DNA of 64,000 nt from positions 65,536,765 to 65,600,764 of the forward strand of contig CM060890.1 of NCBI GenBank assembly GCA_030762935.1. The letters run 5' to 3'. This DNA is from Hymenopus coronatus. Its lineage: Eukaryota > Arthropoda > Insecta > Mantodea > Hymenopodidae. Below, one piece after another: positions 22,040-34,920 of this stretch. A model generated the notes under the pieces. The model was given only the letters and a program-made list of their open reading frames with translations, searched no databases and was not told the origin of the DNA. A program made the position numbers and the translations under genes. Within the stretch, counting starts at the first letter, position 1. Every line of letters starts with the position of its first letter.

Positions 22040-24000
22040 TTACACAACGTCACAATGGCATCGGTCGTGATGCTGTCAACAGAACGCAACAATGATATAC
22101 GGGTTGCTGACGATGTAACAGGATTACAAATTCAGCATATAGCGACTCACTTCGCCTTGTACCTGCGGCGAAATGCTACAATTTCTACAAAAGTTTATCT
22201 GATTATCATCCAATAGAGGGGGGAAAGAAAGAAGGAAAAAAAAAAAACCTTTGGCTAGTATTGTTTGTATAAGTTATAAAAAATATCCTGGTATGATTAA
22301 GTCACGTAAATTTAACACGTCCGATTTTTTTTCAACTTGAAATTTACAAATTTCGTCAAATCTATGTTTAAGCACTTTAAATTTATCCATTAAATTTCCG
22401 TAGATTTTTATCGTGAATAAGCCGTTCACATGTTCATTTGGAAATGTATCTCGTGTTACAATAATGTTTCTAATAGTTGTTGAAATGCTAGATCGTTATT
22501 TATAAGATATGCATCTTGTAAAAATTCACTTGTTTTAATTACTAATAAAATATAGTAAAAAGAACATCTTAAATTCAATTGTTACGTTTTCAATGGCACC
22601 TAGTCGCGTTATATGGGACAAAACCTATAATTAGTGCATAGCAATGGTTATGGTTTTCATACAGGAAGTTTAACTCTCTGCATTAAGCAAGTTCTTGTTG
22701 GTGATTCATGCCCTCCTTCCATCTTCGTTTTGATCGTCCTGGAGTTCTATTCCCTCTGGGATTCTATTCCTTACTAAAAAATTCTTTCCTCCAATACCCC
22801 AGATACATGTTCATCCCATTCTTTCTTCCTTCTTGCAACTTCTGCTACAACTCCAATCTCTTCATCTTCCTATATTCTAACATCTTTCCAAATATTTTTC
22901 TTCGACTCTCATTTCGGATGTTTCCATTATTCGTTGTGTTCTTGTGGTCTTCGTTTTATTCCCAAGGCATCACATCAGTCATTAATAGTCAACAAACAGT
23001 TCAACAATTTTTACTTTTGTTTCTTTTCTCATGAATTTATTTCTACACATCAAATCATTAACAAATATTTTTGTTGTTTTTAAAATTTGACGGTTACTTA
23101 TTATGATTAATCACGCTATTATTTGTAATTCTTTGGATATCGTAAAGAGGTTCGTTATGTTCGAGGTCGATGGAGAGGGTGCAGTACTTCCAGTTTATCT
23201 GCCCTTTGCGAAATGCGTGAGAACAGAGACGGAACCAGGATTACCTAAAAGGAGGAGGGCTAATTTAAATAAATATACATAAATAAATAAGAGGTTATAA
23301 AATAAAGCATATTAGTACCACAAAAAGTTTTTCTGGATGCGATTATTCACTTTACTATTTAATAAATATTCTTAGTTTATGCGCTATTTTACACTTTAAT
23401 TTTCGGATCACATTTTCCAGCTCAACGGGTGGCGTGTTGTCCTGGTGACTGATATGACACAAGAGGTACTTTTACACGCTTACGTCATTTTTATAGTCAC
23501 CACCGATAGTGTTCCTAAATCTATACATTAAGTCAAGCTTAATGCTATGCTTTTTGCCAGGAATATTTTATATACTGCCTGGCCACGTAAAAGCGAGCTA
23601 GAGGAATGTCCTGCATAAACATTTTCTGTCCTGGCAATAAAGTTCTTGCACACTCACATCGCTAAACACCATTGTCATATAGCTCCGACGGTATCAATGA
23701 GCGTCTAGAAATACGAAATTATACCTATTCTAGCAGTTAGAGTGCAGCATGGGTAACTCACAGACACACACATACACACACACACATTTCATGGTAAACA
23801 AAGCCACTATGTGAGCACATAAATACCTCTCATACTTTAGGTCCTCTCGCCTGAAGTATGTGGTCCAACGGTACTGACTTTCTTTCGAATGTTTAAACTA
23901 ACTGTCGCTTCTTTGGTCGGTTGACAGACGTTTCTCTTTGTAACAAAACTAGGGACATACCCTAATGAATAAAGGTGGTCGGGTGGTTTTTTCTGCTCAG
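22040..24000. other. Unassigned sequence, nothing supported
   Basis: A 108-codon frame at 22708-23034 is simply a pyrimidine-rich strand (Phe/Leu/Ser-rich translation) and is not credible as a gene. A short CA-rich tract is at 23760-23786. Confidence 0.4.
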
Positions 24001-24002
24001 GG

Positions 24003-25339
24003 TTCAAATATACGATGCCATCAGATTAAGTGCTCTTATCGGCACTTGGGGCTCGGCCGCGCGCCACTCGCCTGCTGAAATTGCAGCTTCCGCTATTGCG
24101 TTACATATGGCGTGACCTTCTGACTCACGCCACATATGTAATAAGCGAAGGCAGTAGAGAAGGTTATTTTATGGTTTTCAGTTGTGTGTTAGTGTAATCA
24201 TGTCCAAAATACTATAGAACAAAGAGTTTTCATTTGTAGCAGCTTTATAAAACACGAATCTCAGCCTCTGCGTCTTAGAACAAACATTTCAGGAACGCTT
24301 TCCCGATATTGGTTCCCCAAATAGAAGTACATTTCATAAAATAGTCGAGAAATTTAAAAGTACGGTATCAATGTTAGACCGCAAAAAGAATATATATAAA
24401 TAAATAAGAAAAAAATTAAAAACGTCGCGTTTTAACAAAGAAAAATATTTATGATGTCAGTGAGCCGTTAGAACGTTTACCATGCAGTTTCTCTCAAGCT
24501 AGCGATTTTTATTTGAGGGCTAGTTTGAAAGACTAAGTATATAATTATAATCCCCGAACATTACAAGAACTACAAAATAACACACGGAGAACATTTCCAA
24601 CATCTTCTTGAAAAGGTAAGTAATGAAAGGTATATTCAATATTGCAATTTGTGAAATAATAATCGTTCTAGTTTCTATGTCGGTTAATGCTATGGTTTCG
24701 ATGCGTAACGGGCGGGGGAAAAGTGTCAGGATGAAAGCAGCGTGAAGCCGCGACCCAGGTGCCATTAAAACCGTGGCCGCTTACTCTGATGACTCTGTAC
24801 AAAGAAAAATCATCGAGTTTTTCTAGCCTTATTTTCGAGAAAACCTTGCAAAGAGTAAGGCTCGTTTGTTATATTAATCTATAATTACGAAACTGATAAC
24901 GATTACATGTTTCTTTCAGGGCTTTGTATATTCATCTGGGGTAAATATTATAGATTTTGATTGGATTCACTCTTGATTAATCGCTAATATCTCATTCATT
25001 TGTGGTTAGCAATACTTTTTGTGCGATGGAATTATCACGTCAACATAAATCTACAGCGCACTACTCATGATGATTTACTTTATACATTTCACCATTACTG
25101 TGACTCAGCAATTCATACTGTTTCTGCTGTGAGCACGACCATCTGCTACACCATAGTGCTCACTCGCCCTTGACCGCTCCCTTGTAGCACGCACGTATGG
25201 TGGAGGCATACGTCCATCAACATTGCTGCACAAAATTTGAATCACTATTTAAAAGAGATTTATTCTGGGTTCAAACGCGAAAATGTGCTCACAATACCAG
25301 GATCACCGGGGTCGGAATCTGATGGCATATTATCTTGAA
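24003..25339. repeat. Possible 1.3-kb element bounded by inverted repeats
   Basis: ATGCCATCAGATT within 24003-24027 is matched in inverted orientation within 25316-25339 (AATCTGATGGCAT), and similarity extends outward to TTCAA on both sides, about 24 bases in all. The interior includes an 81-codon minus frame (24520-24765) of unknown nature. No target-site duplication was identified. Confidence 0.3.
24087..24151. repeat. Imperfect hairpin
   Basis: TTACATATGGCGTGA and TCACGCCACATATGTAA are inverted around a 9-base loop, and the stem extends with GCTTCCGC/GCGAAGGC-like pairing. Confidence 0.6.
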
Positions 25340-26236
25340 TTGTTGCATACAGATATTATTTACTGTACCTAAATAAATGCCTATCCCAGGTAATGAAAAT
25401 GCAAATTTGGCAATCTTTTGTAATTTTACGCAATTTTCTGCTATAGAGCTTTTTTTCGATTTTATATTATTACTTTGTCCGTCAATTATGCCATTAATTT
25501 ATGTTTTTCCGCTGTACTTCTTTATTCACTTATTTTCTTTAATTTACATTGCGCCTTTAACGAGTTTTTATATTATTGACATTTTACGTAAGACCAAATG
25601 TCTATTCAACTGAGGTATAAGGCGGGTTTGTGTATGCTGTACTCCGCATTCTTGTGAAGAAAATCATTTCCATTTAATGGATAATCGGTAACTGCTGCTT
25701 GCGGCTGGAGGAATGACTATCGTTGGGGGAACAAGTATAATTAGTTATGGATTCATCAAACTAGAAATGAGAAAGCTTAAATTTTCCCCTTTTTGCGTTA
25801 TTAGTGCGTTTAGACAGCTACTATAATAGGCTTGTAAGGTCCTCCTCATTCGCAATTAATGTTGTATAATTTGAAATCTTAGAAGAGTTGATACTGCCGT
25901 TTTAAGACCTCCTTCAAAACAATTTTTTTCAGATCTTCAAACAAGAACATAAAATAAATGTGTTTTGAATTAATTTTTTAAACAATCATATCTACTGTCA
26001 ATTGTATCTACTTTTTCGCACATATGCAAACTTATCAGCGTCATGTGAATTGATCTTAATCAAATAAATCTCAATTTAACAATTATGTATTTTATAGGTT
26101 ATTTACAAATATGTTTAGGCCAATACAATTTTTAAATTACCAAAACTGCGTTATGAATTATTTACATGCAAAGTCCTGCCTCCGAATAGAAGAGATCTGA
26201 TTCATGGTCGAAGCCAGTAAATTTAGTAACGTAAGG

Positions 26237-26240
<4 letters not shown>
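25340..26240. other. AT-rich sequence, nothing supported
   Basis: A 78-codon plus frame (25377-25613) is Phe/Ile/Leu-rich, as expected from T-rich DNA, and is not taken as a gene. Confidence 0.4.

Positions 26241-26282
<42 letters not shown>
26241..26282 (+). repeat. Pure poly(A), 42 bases
   Basis: Uninterrupted run of 42 A. It may be the tail of a recent retrotransposed sequence, but no AATAAA lies close upstream and no duplication could be fixed. Confidence 0.9.
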
Positions 26283-26286
<4 letters not shown>

Positions 26287-26391
26287 AAAATAGATCGTAA
26301 GTATCCTGCTTAGAATAATACAATTCTTTTTGGTTGTATAAAACTTATGATCTTGTATTATGTACTTCAGACATTTGCTTTAAGCAAAAAT

Positions 26392-26598
26392 CTGGCCGCG
26401 CCGTGACCTAGTGGTTAGACCGCTGCATCCTCACCCGGGTTCGACCCCATGTGGAATTTGTGGTGGAAAAAGCGACGGAGGGTGGGTTTTCTCCGGTTTC
26501 CCCCGCCATGGTTTTCTCCGGTTTCCACTGGTGCTCCATTTTTATTCATTGCCTGCCGTGCCATAGCAGTAAAAGCGGGCGTTAAACACAACACACAA
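26392..26598 (+). mobile_element. tRNA-derived SINE, type B2, with perfect target-site duplication
   Basis: tRNA-like head CCGTGACCTAGTGGTTAGAC (box A) and GGGTTCGACCCC (box B), then a G+C-rich body with GGTTTTCTCCGGTTTCC repeated twice, and the 3' part TAAAAGCGGGCGTTAAACAC. It is flanked by identical 12-base sequences TTAAGCAAAAAT (26380-26391 and 26599-26610). There is no A tail; it ends in a CA-rich stretch. The two opposed open frames over it are SINE shadows. Confidence 0.92.
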
Positions 26599-26611
26599 TT
26601 AAGCAAAAATA

Positions 26612-28890
26612 TATTGAAGAAATGCTTCGTTCCTCTGTGTCTCTACTTTACTAGAAATTAATCCCTTACAAAATGAAAACATCTTAATTTAACTCAGCTG
26701 TTCAACATGGCTAGTGCTATACAAATCTGTATTCTTTTAAAATAAACTATGTGAATGGTTGGGAGTGGGAACTAAGGTATTTCAAAAAAATATTTAACCA
26801 ATTTTGATAATTCCTTCGGAGAGAAAAATCCTATTTTTTCAGGCGGACATAGGCTTTATACAACGTTTAAACTGGTAGATTTTAGGGACATTTTTCATAT
26901 TCATATCACTCCGTTCCATTCTGTACCACTGAACATTAAAATCAGAGAATAATATTGGCACCTTATTGTGAAAATGAATTTTTAATGACTTCTAGTCTAA
27001 GATAAAAATGAGAAACTTTTCTCAGGTAAAGCTGAGAACAATCACCTGCTTCTAACTACATGCATTCGAATGTAATATTATCTCTGTTACATATTAAACA
27101 TGTTTCGCTACTTACATAGAGGAATATCGTTATATGAATCACAAATTTAAGAGCGAAAATTCACCATTCCAAAGTGTTACCGCAGCAGCAGAGAATAAGA
27201 AAGAAAAGTACAAAGAGCGAAATGGGAAATTCACAATGTCCATGAGCAAGTGAATATAGAGAGGGCTAACGACAGTTAATTTAGTCTCTGGGTTGTTCAG
27301 CTGCACTGTTTATGTCTGGTTACTATGACAACCAACTCGAGCTTGGATTGCACGAGTGCTGCTTACTCCCACAAACTACCTGCTTCAAAGCTTTGGTGAA
27401 GCTAAAATCCTGGACTTTTTGGAGTAGAAATATCACTTTAAGAGACTATTTTGATGCCATCGATACTTGAGTGACCTTTTGTAATTTACAAACATCCATT
27501 CCGTTGGGGTAACAGAATGTATTCCCTCTCAAATCACTTTTCAAACTTCCAAGCTTTCCCTTTAGTATCAGTTTATTTCATGTGTAAGAAACATCTTTAC
27601 GTAGCAATTATTATCTTGAAAGTTTGCTGGTGTGAATTCAAAAAATCAGTAACAAGTTTAAGTCCTAAAACGATTTAAACCATGGATGCCTTGTATACCC
27701 AATACCCAAAAAGACAGTGTGTTGCTTGTTACAAAAATATTTCTCGCCGTGAACAGCGAATGATAAAACAGGCGTGATAATTACCGGTAGACCAAGTCAA
27801 TTTTTATGTTTCGGCACATAAAGTGTGGAAAGAAAGGGTGCGAAGTATGCCATCAGAAGTTTTAAAATCTCGTGGCAAAGGCACATACGTTTCAAGAGGC
27901 ATACAAACTCTTGTCGTAAGTTTCAACACTGCTGACTAGTGTTTCGTAATCAAACGCTCATGATCAAACGCATAAATTACATTCGCAGTTCAATGCGCAA
28001 ATAGGGCTAAAGTTTTTCGCCAACATCTTAATTCACAAGGTCATATTGCACGATCTAATGGGGAGGCACCTGTTCACGACATTATCGAGATATAGGGTCA
28101 ACCGAAAAGACAAGAGAGTCAGTTTAATATACCTGTGATAAATTTAAGTTGCATGCCTTAATTTGTGTGAAACTATTATCTTATATTACTGTTTAAAATT
28201 ATAACATTGAGTTATTGGAGGGAAGGCTGAATGTGGCGGGGACGGAAGGCGGGAAGTTCTCAATTTTGTGTAGATCAGATAATCCTGGGAGAGTGCGCTC
28301 CTTCTAAAGGGCTACATGGATTATTTAATGTTTAGGAAATGAACAATCACATACTGTTGTTTATTAATTTGTAGAAGGGTGTGAGCATTTAGAGGAAAGT
28401 GAATATATATTAACATATAATCTAGTTTAATAACAATAATTAAAATACGCATTTGCTATTTTATATCCCACATAAAAACAAAAAATCTGGTGTTAAAATG
28501 CGCGATTTGAACCTGAGTGCTCTCTGATATCATTTCTATTATCATCTTCACATGTTGGCCACAGCTACAGCTCACCTGTAGAATTGCTATCTGGAACACT
28601 TGTGTCTCAACATGTACTTCTGAAAACTGTTATCATCTATATGCGCCTTGATCCAAAGAGGAACTTCGTTCACACTCTGCCTTATCAAGAGGGCGACTAT
28701 TCCTTTATAGAGATGTGCATAACGTTGCCCCCTGCTGCAGAGCTAACTTTTCTCACTAAGAAAGGCCTATCATTTGTGCTATTTTTTTTTCCGAATATCT
28801 TCGTAATCAAGCTATTAAATTTAATTTTCCGCCGCTCAAACCTCTAAATTTTGGTCTGAATCAAAAGTGTTATAACCAATTAATTTTCAC
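26612..28890. other. Unassigned sequence
   Basis: No coding frame above about 90 codons. One X-box-like motif at 27319-27332 is listed separately. Confidence 0.4.
27319..27332. promoter_or_regulatory. RFX X-box consensus match
   Basis: GTTACTATGACAAC fits the RFX consensus RYYNYYATRRNRAC at every position. RFX factors control ciliary genes in animals. No gene is seen beside it, so function is unproven, but it is not inside a recognised repeat. Confidence 0.3.
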
Positions 28891-28892
28891 CC

Positions 28893-28980
28893 TCCAGCAC
28901 ACTGTCGGTCTGGTTGACTCGGTTAGGTGCTGGCCTTCTGATTACAAGTTTTGCAGTTTTTTAAATTTGCTTAAAAGCGA
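28893..28980 (+). mobile_element. SINE type B4, head fragment
   Basis: GGTCTGGTTGACTCGGTTAG and GTGCTGGCCTTCTGATT match the head of the type B4 copies at 20288-20500 and 42207-42405. The body is diverged or absent. Confidence 0.45.
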
Positions 28981-29204
28981 CAGATTCATATCAGTAGATA
29001 CACTGACTTGTAATATAAATTCTATGTCAGCTGACACCAAAAACAATTACAGAAATTCAAGCAAGATTGGCAGATTGATTTCCTTCGAGTTAAATGGTAG
29101 AAGCTATAAATGCAGAAAGTTCACGTTTAGGAAGCACCAGAACTCACTCCATTTCAATATGATTGGAAATTATTATAGAAATAAATGTTTTACTAATCAA
29201 TAAT

Positions 29205-31930
29205 GTCGCGTTCAGCATCTGCTCTTTCTTTGAATTAATGAAAACACATAGTACGTCCCGCTGCTTTTGCAATGCGCAACTTGGGTAGCGCATCTTAACT
29301 ATGTATGTATACGGCTTTTACTTGTTGTTTGAGTAACGCTTTAGTATTTCAACTTTCAATGTTCTCAGTTCTTTTGGATCACTAATAGGAGTGGGCATTC
29401 CGGTTTTCATAATAGCAGTGATGGTACAACATTCAAAGTGGGTGTTTTTATACTATTCTGGCATGATTTAAATAACACGTTTTGGTTCCATCTTGAACTA
29501 CTCACAGTTTCAACTGCAACCAATTACAATTTGCTGTACTTGAGAACGATGGGAAAACTAAGCACGTAACCAAAGTATAATATGAGCTTGCGATTAGTCG
29601 CTTCCCGTGCTAAACAAAATGGAAGATGACAAATATCACCATAACCAATAGATCTACGGAATACTATATAGTATCAAAGTTGCTCAAGTTGTATTATTGA
29701 TAATACAAATATTAAAACCTAAATAAATAAATAAATACATCGATTCAAGGTTACATCCCCAAGAGGAGTTTTTTTTTTCTTCAACATAGGAAATTAGTTA
29801 ATATTATGACGATAAAGATATTATAGATATAAAAGTTCGAACCTCAATTTTTTATTCTAAGATATTACACATGTTGATTGGAAATCAATGGTACTTTATT
29901 ATATTAAATTTGTCCTTCTCATCTGTCGGTTGTCGTAAGAATAACGCTAACAATCTTCTTAATCAGAAAGTTACAGAATAACTCTGATAGCTATGCTTAT
30001 GATAATTAATATGTGTTATTTTTCTTGGGTCTGATTTAAATTCTTTTATATTTTATTTAAAACTGATTTTTATTGCTTTTTAATTTTAATTATTTTTGTT
30101 ATAGTTGCCGCCATAAAATAATTTGATACTATCAATTGGATATAATCTTTTTAACAGCTTTGTGTGTGCGATTTTTCACAAGATAACGAGACATGTCGCA
30201 ATTTGTTAAAAGAACTATCAAAGGATCCCAGTTCGAAAAATATTTCGTCGCAGGAAAACTATCATTGTTTGAAGAAATACGTAAATAGGCAAAAGAAATA
30301 CTTATAGGCTCTTTTCTAGCTTTTATAACATTCGGTCGAAGTGGAGTGAACTTCAAGAAACCACCACATTGCCAATGTATACATATAAAATCGACACTAG
30401 CAAATCCTTGAGAGCCTGACATCTATCCCCCTCTCCAGTCGTGATGAGCAATTTTATTCGTACACTTTATAGTTCAACTATAATAAGACAGACACCATCA
30501 TCTATGAAAATAGAACCAGCGTCTTTCAGTCACCTTCAATGCCTTTAACTTTGCACTTCTTTTATTATGGGGATCTTTTTCCACGAAATAACCGCATTCT
30601 TTACAATTTTCTACCTCAGCTACCACACTCAACACTGCCGGTCCCCATGGCCACGCTCGCTAAGGCGTCTCGCCAGATTCCGGTACTGTTTTTAAAAAAT
30701 AAGAAAGAAAAAAAAACTGTACGGAAAGCACAGAGTTCGAAATTATAACATAGAGTCACTGCAGTAGTCTCGGAACAACGCTGCACCTATAAGTACATAT
30801 GTCAAAGTCAAGTTGAAGATAATAATGTACTACCAATGAACGTCAAAGTTGTGCTTCGGGACTCAACCTGAGTTATTTAGTCATTAAACTCGTCGCGGAA
30901 ATCATACAGTACTACCACCACAACAGAACGACATACATTCGTCTCAGGTGTGGCTGCAAAGAGCGAGTTTCTAGGGTGAATAGCTCAAATTTAATTTCTC
31001 CACATAATGCAAGAACGACAGGAAGAAGACACAAACAGGGACGCGAAGAAAAGCCCATTTTCTTTGTTCTGTCTCTCTTCTTCTTCTCTTTCTGTCGTTC
31101 CAGCTTCGTTTCAGTCCACGGGTGAGTGGGTATAGTTTTTCTCCCAGCAAGGACCCTCATACTACCAATTGTTCCGCCACTCTCCTCGTAGATTCCAGCC
31201 AAGTACGTGCTACTATAAACCCTCGCGAAACAAAAGAAGAAAAATAAAAGACAGTCTTAGCAGTAAACAAAGCGGCCTCATGCATCCTTAATCCTTGTGT
31301 ATATTCTTTGTGTGTATTTTTTGCTGTCAAAACACACCGCAGGTTTCCTAATTGCGAAGGCAGTTTCATCACTATTACTGTTTTGACTTTGCAAAATATG
31401 CTATGAGTTCCGACATTCACAAGACAGATTAAATGGGTACATGTAAAACTAGGTGCTGCATATTGCTTCATAGTCTTTTTTCTTGCATTATGTTATTTTC
31501 TTACAAAGAATGTGTAAACCAGAGGACTAGACTGCGCAACATTGAACGTTTTCATTATAGGGGAGGGGTACTATAAATTCACTGTAGCAAGCATTTGTCT
31601 TGTTTGGAAGTACATGTAAAATGTTAGAAAAACTTGTGTTCTGCTGGACATAAAAAGTTAAAATGGGTTTATAAGAAAGGAGTAAAAAGTAAAATGTATA
31701 AATAATAAACAGAGATAGATCACTTAAAACATATGGCTACAGAGAGAGCGACGGAGAGAGAGAATTTCGTTACGTCAGATCTTTAACCAATAGGGAAGGG
31801 AAATTTAAGTAGAGATGGGAACAACAATTCTCGAGAGACGCAAAGGAAAGAAATGCTAAGGGCTATTATGATCATGACAGCTGAATTATCATAAATTCTA
31901 AACTTTCCTCTAGAAAATTCTCTCTATCCT
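29205..31930. other. Unassigned sequence, nothing supported
   Basis: Minus-strand frames at 30912-31202 (96 codons, Lys/Arg-rich middle) and 31157-31471 (104 codons) overlap and have no motif I recognise. A T run is at 29769-29779. Confidence 0.35.
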
Positions 31931-32043
<113 letters not shown>

Positions 32044-32298
32044 TTGTGTGTATGTTTTAATATGAAGCTATGCAGATATTTAAAAAAGTTATATTTTTGT
32101 TCCTAAATATAAGATATTTTCAAGAATATCTTTAGACTAATTTTTGTAAAATCAAAATAGTGCGATAAATAAGCTATGTTTGCAGTAAAGAAAATTGTCT
32201 CTGAAATTTCATCTTACAACCTTAAATAATACGGATTCATGTACAAAACTATTTACGAATCGGACTTTTCGATTTTAGATCTCTAATGTGATCCCTCC

Positions 32299-32332
32299 CC
32301 CCCTCTCTCTCTCTCTCTCTCTCTTTCTCTCC
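32299..32332. repeat. (CT)n microsatellite
   Basis: C run followed by CT dinucleotides. Confidence 0.85.
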
Positions 32333-32334
32333 CC

Positions 32335-33422
32335 ATCACACCTACAGATGTCTTTGAGGTCAACAGCTAGTGTTTCTTTGTTAATTGTTAGAGAAAGTAC
32401 AACTTTGAGTAGGTACTAAAGTAGAAAGAAACACAAACTATTTATCAGTTATTAGCATGAAAACACAGGCCGACCACTTCAAAGATGGAAGGATTTATAA
32501 AACCGTATCAGCTTCTTGTCTAGCCCATACATTGCATAATAAGATAAAAACTAAAAGCATAATTACTTAAAATAAAATAATTTAAAAGTCCAGTTTTATC
32601 CCGTATTTGATAAAACTGTGTTTTCTTAACAATAGCTCATGCAAATACCAAGATGTTGAAGTGCATATCATATGAACCAGTTATGTACGGAAATACTTGG
32701 CCTTTTTCTCTCTCTCTTATTTTTTTTCTTCTGAACATCCTGCCCCATTACACTATGCAACATTATATGACGTAGATATACTTTATAAGGCAGTTTCTAA
32801 ACTGTGAACTGTGACAAACCTTCTTAGTAGTTCTCTTAAGTCTAGACGTGGTCTTATAATGATCAAAGTTTGTTGTAGATAAAGCGCACAAATAACTGTA
32901 AGCGTTTCTTAATTACATAATTATAATTTATTGACCAGTTTATGCCGATTTGGATCCCATTTTGAAACTTATTGGCTAAGCTTTGGGCATAAACATTAAA
33001 GACCATCTTAATATGTATTATTACGTGGGTATTCTGCATTATCTAAACTTTTAGGTCTTTTGTGATAACACCTGTTTTTTTTTCGCGTCCGGCGGATAAA
33101 AGCTAATGTGGCATATGCAAAATCGAACTGGCCCACCAACTTGCAAAATAAGTTACTGAAGGAACAGATGCAATAATATAATTTACAACACCTCAAGAAG
33201 TGCATTAATAGCAGAAGAAAGACTTTCAAAAGAGGCAACAGAAACTAAAAGTTCACCATTGGAGAATTTACAAAGAAGTTGTTCCCATTAGTCCAATAAA
33301 GCTTGAAGACAAACCTTTAAAAGCAAATCTCACTAACAGAGTATCTGAACTTTTTAATGACAACTGTTAGAAACGGCGAATGGCCCTATAGTCGTCCCAG
33401 AACTGGACTTTATTTATCCACA
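32335..33422. other. AT-rich sequence, nothing supported
   Basis: No repeat head or credible frame. Confidence 0.4.
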
Positions 33423-33432
33423 AAAAGCCACT

Positions 33433-33652
33433 GGCCTAGCCGTGGTCGAGTAGTTAGACCACTCGCCTCTCACCAAGACAGCCCGGGTTCGATCCCAGAC
33501 AACCATATGTGGGATTTGTGGGGGACAAAGCGGCGCAGGGGCGGGTTTTCTCTGGGTTCTCCGGTCCCTCCCCCATCTCCATTCCATATATCATTAGTGC
33601 TATCGTCTGCGATGCCATATATAGTAAAAGCGTGCGTAAACACTATAAAAAC
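33433..33652 (+). mobile_element. tRNA-derived SINE, type B2
   Basis: Head GCCGTGGTCGAGTAGTTAG with box B GGGTTCGATCCC, body GCGCAGGGGCGGGTTTTCTC and TAAAAGCGTGCGTAAACAC at the end. It is probably flanked by AAAGCCACT (33424-33432) and AAAGGCACT (33653-33661). A 114-codon frame across it is a SINE artefact. Confidence 0.88.
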
Positions 33653-33669
33653 AAAGGCACTAACCAGTC

Positions 33670-34915
33670 CACGATACGCGGGAAACCATAGCTTAAGATA
33701 ATATCATAAACATCCCTGATAATGTGCGAGTTTTTTAAGTGTGTTAAACATGTTGACTGATGTGAAATAATAGTATTAATAGTGAAACAAAAGAAGCTTA
33801 TAGTTTCCATTTAATTACGCCTTTCTTCTGCATTCATACTAGTGGTGAGAAGTTTGTTCTTGATAACGCGGAGGTATACAATGTGTTTTGTTTACTCCCA
33901 CTCTGGTCGTATGGCTGTATAGACTATATTATGTTATACTTTGATCTCTGGTATTTTTTTAACATATTCATTTATTACATAAGAACAGGTAACAGGAATA
34001 ATGCTAATAATGAAAGTTTGCATTGATACAGCTCAAACTTCGTTCACCCGCAGTGTAAGCTGTTTAAAGAATCACTCATCCGCAATGAAGTCTTTAAGCT
34101 AGACTGTTTATGTTTGTGTTTTCTGTATCCCTAATTTCCTCTGGCAATTGTGATTCACCTTGAGAAAACTATGCCAAATGATGTAACTAGCAATGAGATG
34201 GCGGTGCTGCCTCACATTCCGATGACATCATCTCTTATCATGAGTATATGGAAATGCTGTAGGTAGATGTATAGTGGTCACGCCCATGACCGTTTCTACA
34301 TTCAGAACAATATTTTGTTACAGATCTTTGATAACTTTCTACCATTCTATAAACAACTGAACAGCAAACTTGCAGTACAGGATTTGCAAAGAACAAAAAT
34401 AGCAGCGATTGGCCTTGCAGGTAAAGCACCTCCCGTTTCCAGAAGGCGGTTTGCAGCTCGTAAAAACTTGTGATCCGTAAGAAATGTTCTCTGCGGAAAC
34501 ATTTGTTGGTATACACGACTGCCTCTGTTGCATTCTGCTGCGCTTCCCATATACTAACAGCACTCCCAGATTCTTGCTATTGGAAAATATTCTTCCACAG
34601 TGAGCCTGGACAGCTGAAACCTCATGTTTATAGGCAAATCCACTTTCTAGTGCATTCGAAAAGAAATCACGATTTGCTAGAACGTTCTCGAAACATAAAT
34701 AGAAATTAATAAAAAACTAATTCATTCGCAGGCGTGATTTTAACTTCCGGCCATCACCATGACTTTCCAGTTCGTTAGCCATTGCGCCGCTGGAACACAT
34801 TAACAGCACCGTCGTAGCCATAATCAGCGGACTAGTGAATGCGCTATCAACACCTGCATCGTCTGTAAAATAAGTGTTGCATACAGTGACTTTCAAATGG
34901 GATGAGTTTGACCTT
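33670..34915. other. Unassigned sequence, nothing supported
   Basis: Several short frames on both strands overlap at 34238-34563. None has a recognisable motif. Confidence 0.35.
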
Positions 34916-34920
34916 GAGCG

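Noticed and set aside
22708..23034. 108-codon frame rich in Phe, Leu and Ser
   Set aside because: Explained by a pyrimidine-rich strand; no motif, signal or neighbouring exon.
33357..33701. 114-codon frame
   Set aside because: Lies over a type B2 SINE.
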